From Symbiodinium natans (lineage: Eukaryota > Sar > Dinophyceae > Suessiales > Symbiodiniaceae): a stretch of DNA of 64,000 nucleotides. The notes beneath the pieces are model-generated. The model saw nothing but the letters and a program-made list of their open reading frames with translations, was not told the origin of the DNA and made no database searches. The DNA lies in the NCBI GenBank assembly GCA_905221605.1, contig CAJNDS010001112.1:1712972-1776971 (forward strand). The letters are read 5' to 3'. A program made the position numbers and the translations under genes. Below, piece after piece: positions 62,103-64,000 of this stretch (its first letter is position 1; each line of letters begins with the position of its first letter).

Positions 62103-64000
62103 GTACAGTTGCCCCAAGTTAGAGACCATGTACCTACATAAGAAAAACGTGGGCAGTGCTTGTGCGTTTGCTCAGCCATGTGACTGCAGTGTCCTTCCTA
62201 GGTTTTCTGGAGTCGCGAGGTCTACTTGAAGGGAGCCATGCCGGCCCCATAAATGAGGGTGTAGGATTTAGGGTTTAGGGTAGGCGGTTTGATGGCTCAT
62301 GCTGTATGGGCCCGAACGAGTTCGTACTTCCTAGTCGGGAGAGCACACTCTGAAATTCATATGCTGTGACCCTGAATTCCCTTTCTTGCAAACAACTTTG
62401 ATCTGCATGCATCAGCCGCATGAAATTCACAATCCCGGGAAGATAGGCAAGTGCGAGTCTGGAAACACCCTTTGCGTGCACTTGTCGCCCTTTTCGGTGT
62501 GTCAAAGTATCTAAGTGAGCTTTCGTGGGCCCTGACGTCCGTGATGCGATGAGTCCAATAGCAACTCTGGTAGGCGGCCCCCAAGCGGCAGCAACTTTTA
62601 CTTTTGAAGACTCTTTTCCCATATTCTAGACATTGCGTCCTCCGCTTCCCTATGTGCTTGTTCTGAGTACCTACTGTGGTAAGGGGGCCGGTTTGGGAGA
62701 GCAGGTTTTAGAGAATATGATCCGAAACCTAGGGTTTTACAGGTATACAGGGCTACGTGCCAGGGATTCAGAGTTCAGCCGCACAACCGCCACCCTGCCC
62801 ATGGTAGGTCCGGGTGGTCATCGACGCTTGCCTCCGCAGGCATCTGGCAGCAGGCATGGCTGATGCATGAGATCTCAGGCTCCAATCTATAGGGGTCGGA
62901 ATAATGCACATGGTATTCCCCTGTGGTCCCTATATACATATGCTAGAACTATACCCCCAAAGCCCTATTCCAATTAAGAAGGCCCCTATCCGGTATTACA
63001 GGATTCCACAAGGTCTTTAGGGTTTGAGCGCCGGGCGCGTGGATGCAAAAGCAAGGTGTGCGGTTTGTTGCTTAGTTGGGTTTAGGGCCGGCTTGCCCAG
63101 GTTCTGAAAGGGTAATTCAGCAATGTGTCGGGTCTTTTGAAAGCCTGGGTATGCCATGCGTTCTTGAGCTCTGGGGCATGCACTCCCGACCAAATTTTCG
63201 GCCACGAAGTGTGTGGTATGACCAATTGCAACTCGCCCAAAGAGTCGTCCCTTTTCGCTCCATGCCTCCTTTGCTTGAGTTCAACCTGCTAGCCTCAACA
63301 CGCCTCGAACCCAAAACCCCTTAGCCTTAGAACCCCGGTGACGCATGGCAGGCAGATCGGAGCATGGTGTTCGCTGCTTGCTGACGCAGTGCAAACCTCA
63401 TGGGTGACGTCGTCGTCCGTGTATGGCGTCGTGCGCTATGGCATGCTATGACTCAGAGCTCTGCGTCTTTGTGCTCAATATTGCTGAATGTTGCCACCGT
63501 TTGGGGTTCCTGCTTAGGCTTTCCTAGCGTTTGTCGCCTCTAGCACGTGAATGTATCGTGCACAGTGGGGCGGTGGGCGTGTTTAGGGTTTCGGGTTCGG
63601 GATTTAGGGTTTAGGGCTTAAGGGCTCAGACTTGAGCTTAGGATTCTTGGACTTTAGGTTTAGGGATCAGGGTTTAGGATTTAGGGTTTAGGGCTTCACC
63701 TATTCATTCGAATACCCCGCTCCTCAAGGCTCCTCAAGCTTCCCTAAGGGAGCCCCCAAGGTACCAGACCGTAGGTTTAGGGTTTAGGGTTTAGGGTTTA
63801 GGGTTTAGGGTTTAGGGTTTCGGGCAACCCTAAACCCCAAACACTTTAGGCCTTCCCCTGCTCGAGTTTGAGAGCATGTCGTCGATTGCCGGCAAGTACC
63901 CAGCATTGCCTAGGTGGCAACAACAAGATCTGCTAAACCCAAAACTCTAAACCCTGTTTCCCCAAACCCTGCCGAGTGGTTGCGAGGCTGCCAACCCTAC
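62103..64000. other. Downstream stretch without a resolved gene
   Basis: Open islands on both strands (for example 62275-62622 minus and 63076-63324 plus) show no recognisable family. A palindromic-looking block at 62890-62990, TTTAGGG clusters (63575-63705, 63773-63825) and CCCTAAA fragments near 63825-63840 and 63940-63970 are present. Further helicase exons may lie here but were not identified. Confidence 0.4.

Overview
The window looks like nuclear DNA of a dinoflagellate, probably one with a peridinin-type plastid. The reasons are: (i) every gene I can support is on the + strand, one after another; (ii) genes are cut into very short exons (about 40-160 bp); (iii) introns whose phase can be checked against conserved proteins use GT, GC and sometimes GA donors with AG acceptors; (iv) plant-type telomere repeats (TTTAGGG/CCCTAAA) occur in both orientations in most introns; (v) a Calvin-cycle enzyme begins with a signal peptide, an FxFTAP motif and a second hydrophobic segment, the layout of class I dinoflagellate plastid presequences. 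I do not name a genus.

Layout. 1-690 is a 21-bp satellite. 1042-20747 carries the C-terminal part of a 2-oxoglutarate dehydrogenase E1 gene (TCA cycle) in at least eleven exons; its introns hold a C7AA tract, a 48-bp foldback satellite, drifted telomere repeats, and a very large intron of about 9.9 kb that contains exon-like islands of a possible nested cysteine-rich gene (10991-16619). 20748-29625 is repeat-rich and ends in an unrecognised gene whose tail resembles permuted-papain proteins. 29936-30860 holds weak exon candidates. 31656-34439 is a nearly complete ribose-5-phosphate isomerase A gene. 34826-35071 is the end of a small unknown gene. 35072-38406 is mostly repeats. 38407-42217 is an unrecognised multi-exon gene. 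42613-60116 is an ADA2/ADGF-type secreted adenosine deaminase gene with more than 20 exons. 60849-62102 holds two exons of a DEAH-box helicase without a visible N-terminal half.

The most striking content is the introns. At least fourteen unrelated families of short palindromic elements (about 75-200 bp, perfect to imperfect terminal inverted repeats) are spread through the window. In the R5P isomerase gene consecutive introns are each one element of a different family, and the element ends coincide with the splice sites. One intron in that gene is a bare telomere-repeat insert flanked by an exact 16-bp duplication of the coding sequence, so that removing one copy restores the frame. A second telomere insert, inside an introner, is flanked by a 21-bp duplication. 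These are signatures of ongoing intron gain by introner elements and by telomere-repeat capture at DNA breaks.

The genes do not form a functional operon; they are unrelated housekeeping and secreted enzymes arranged head to tail.
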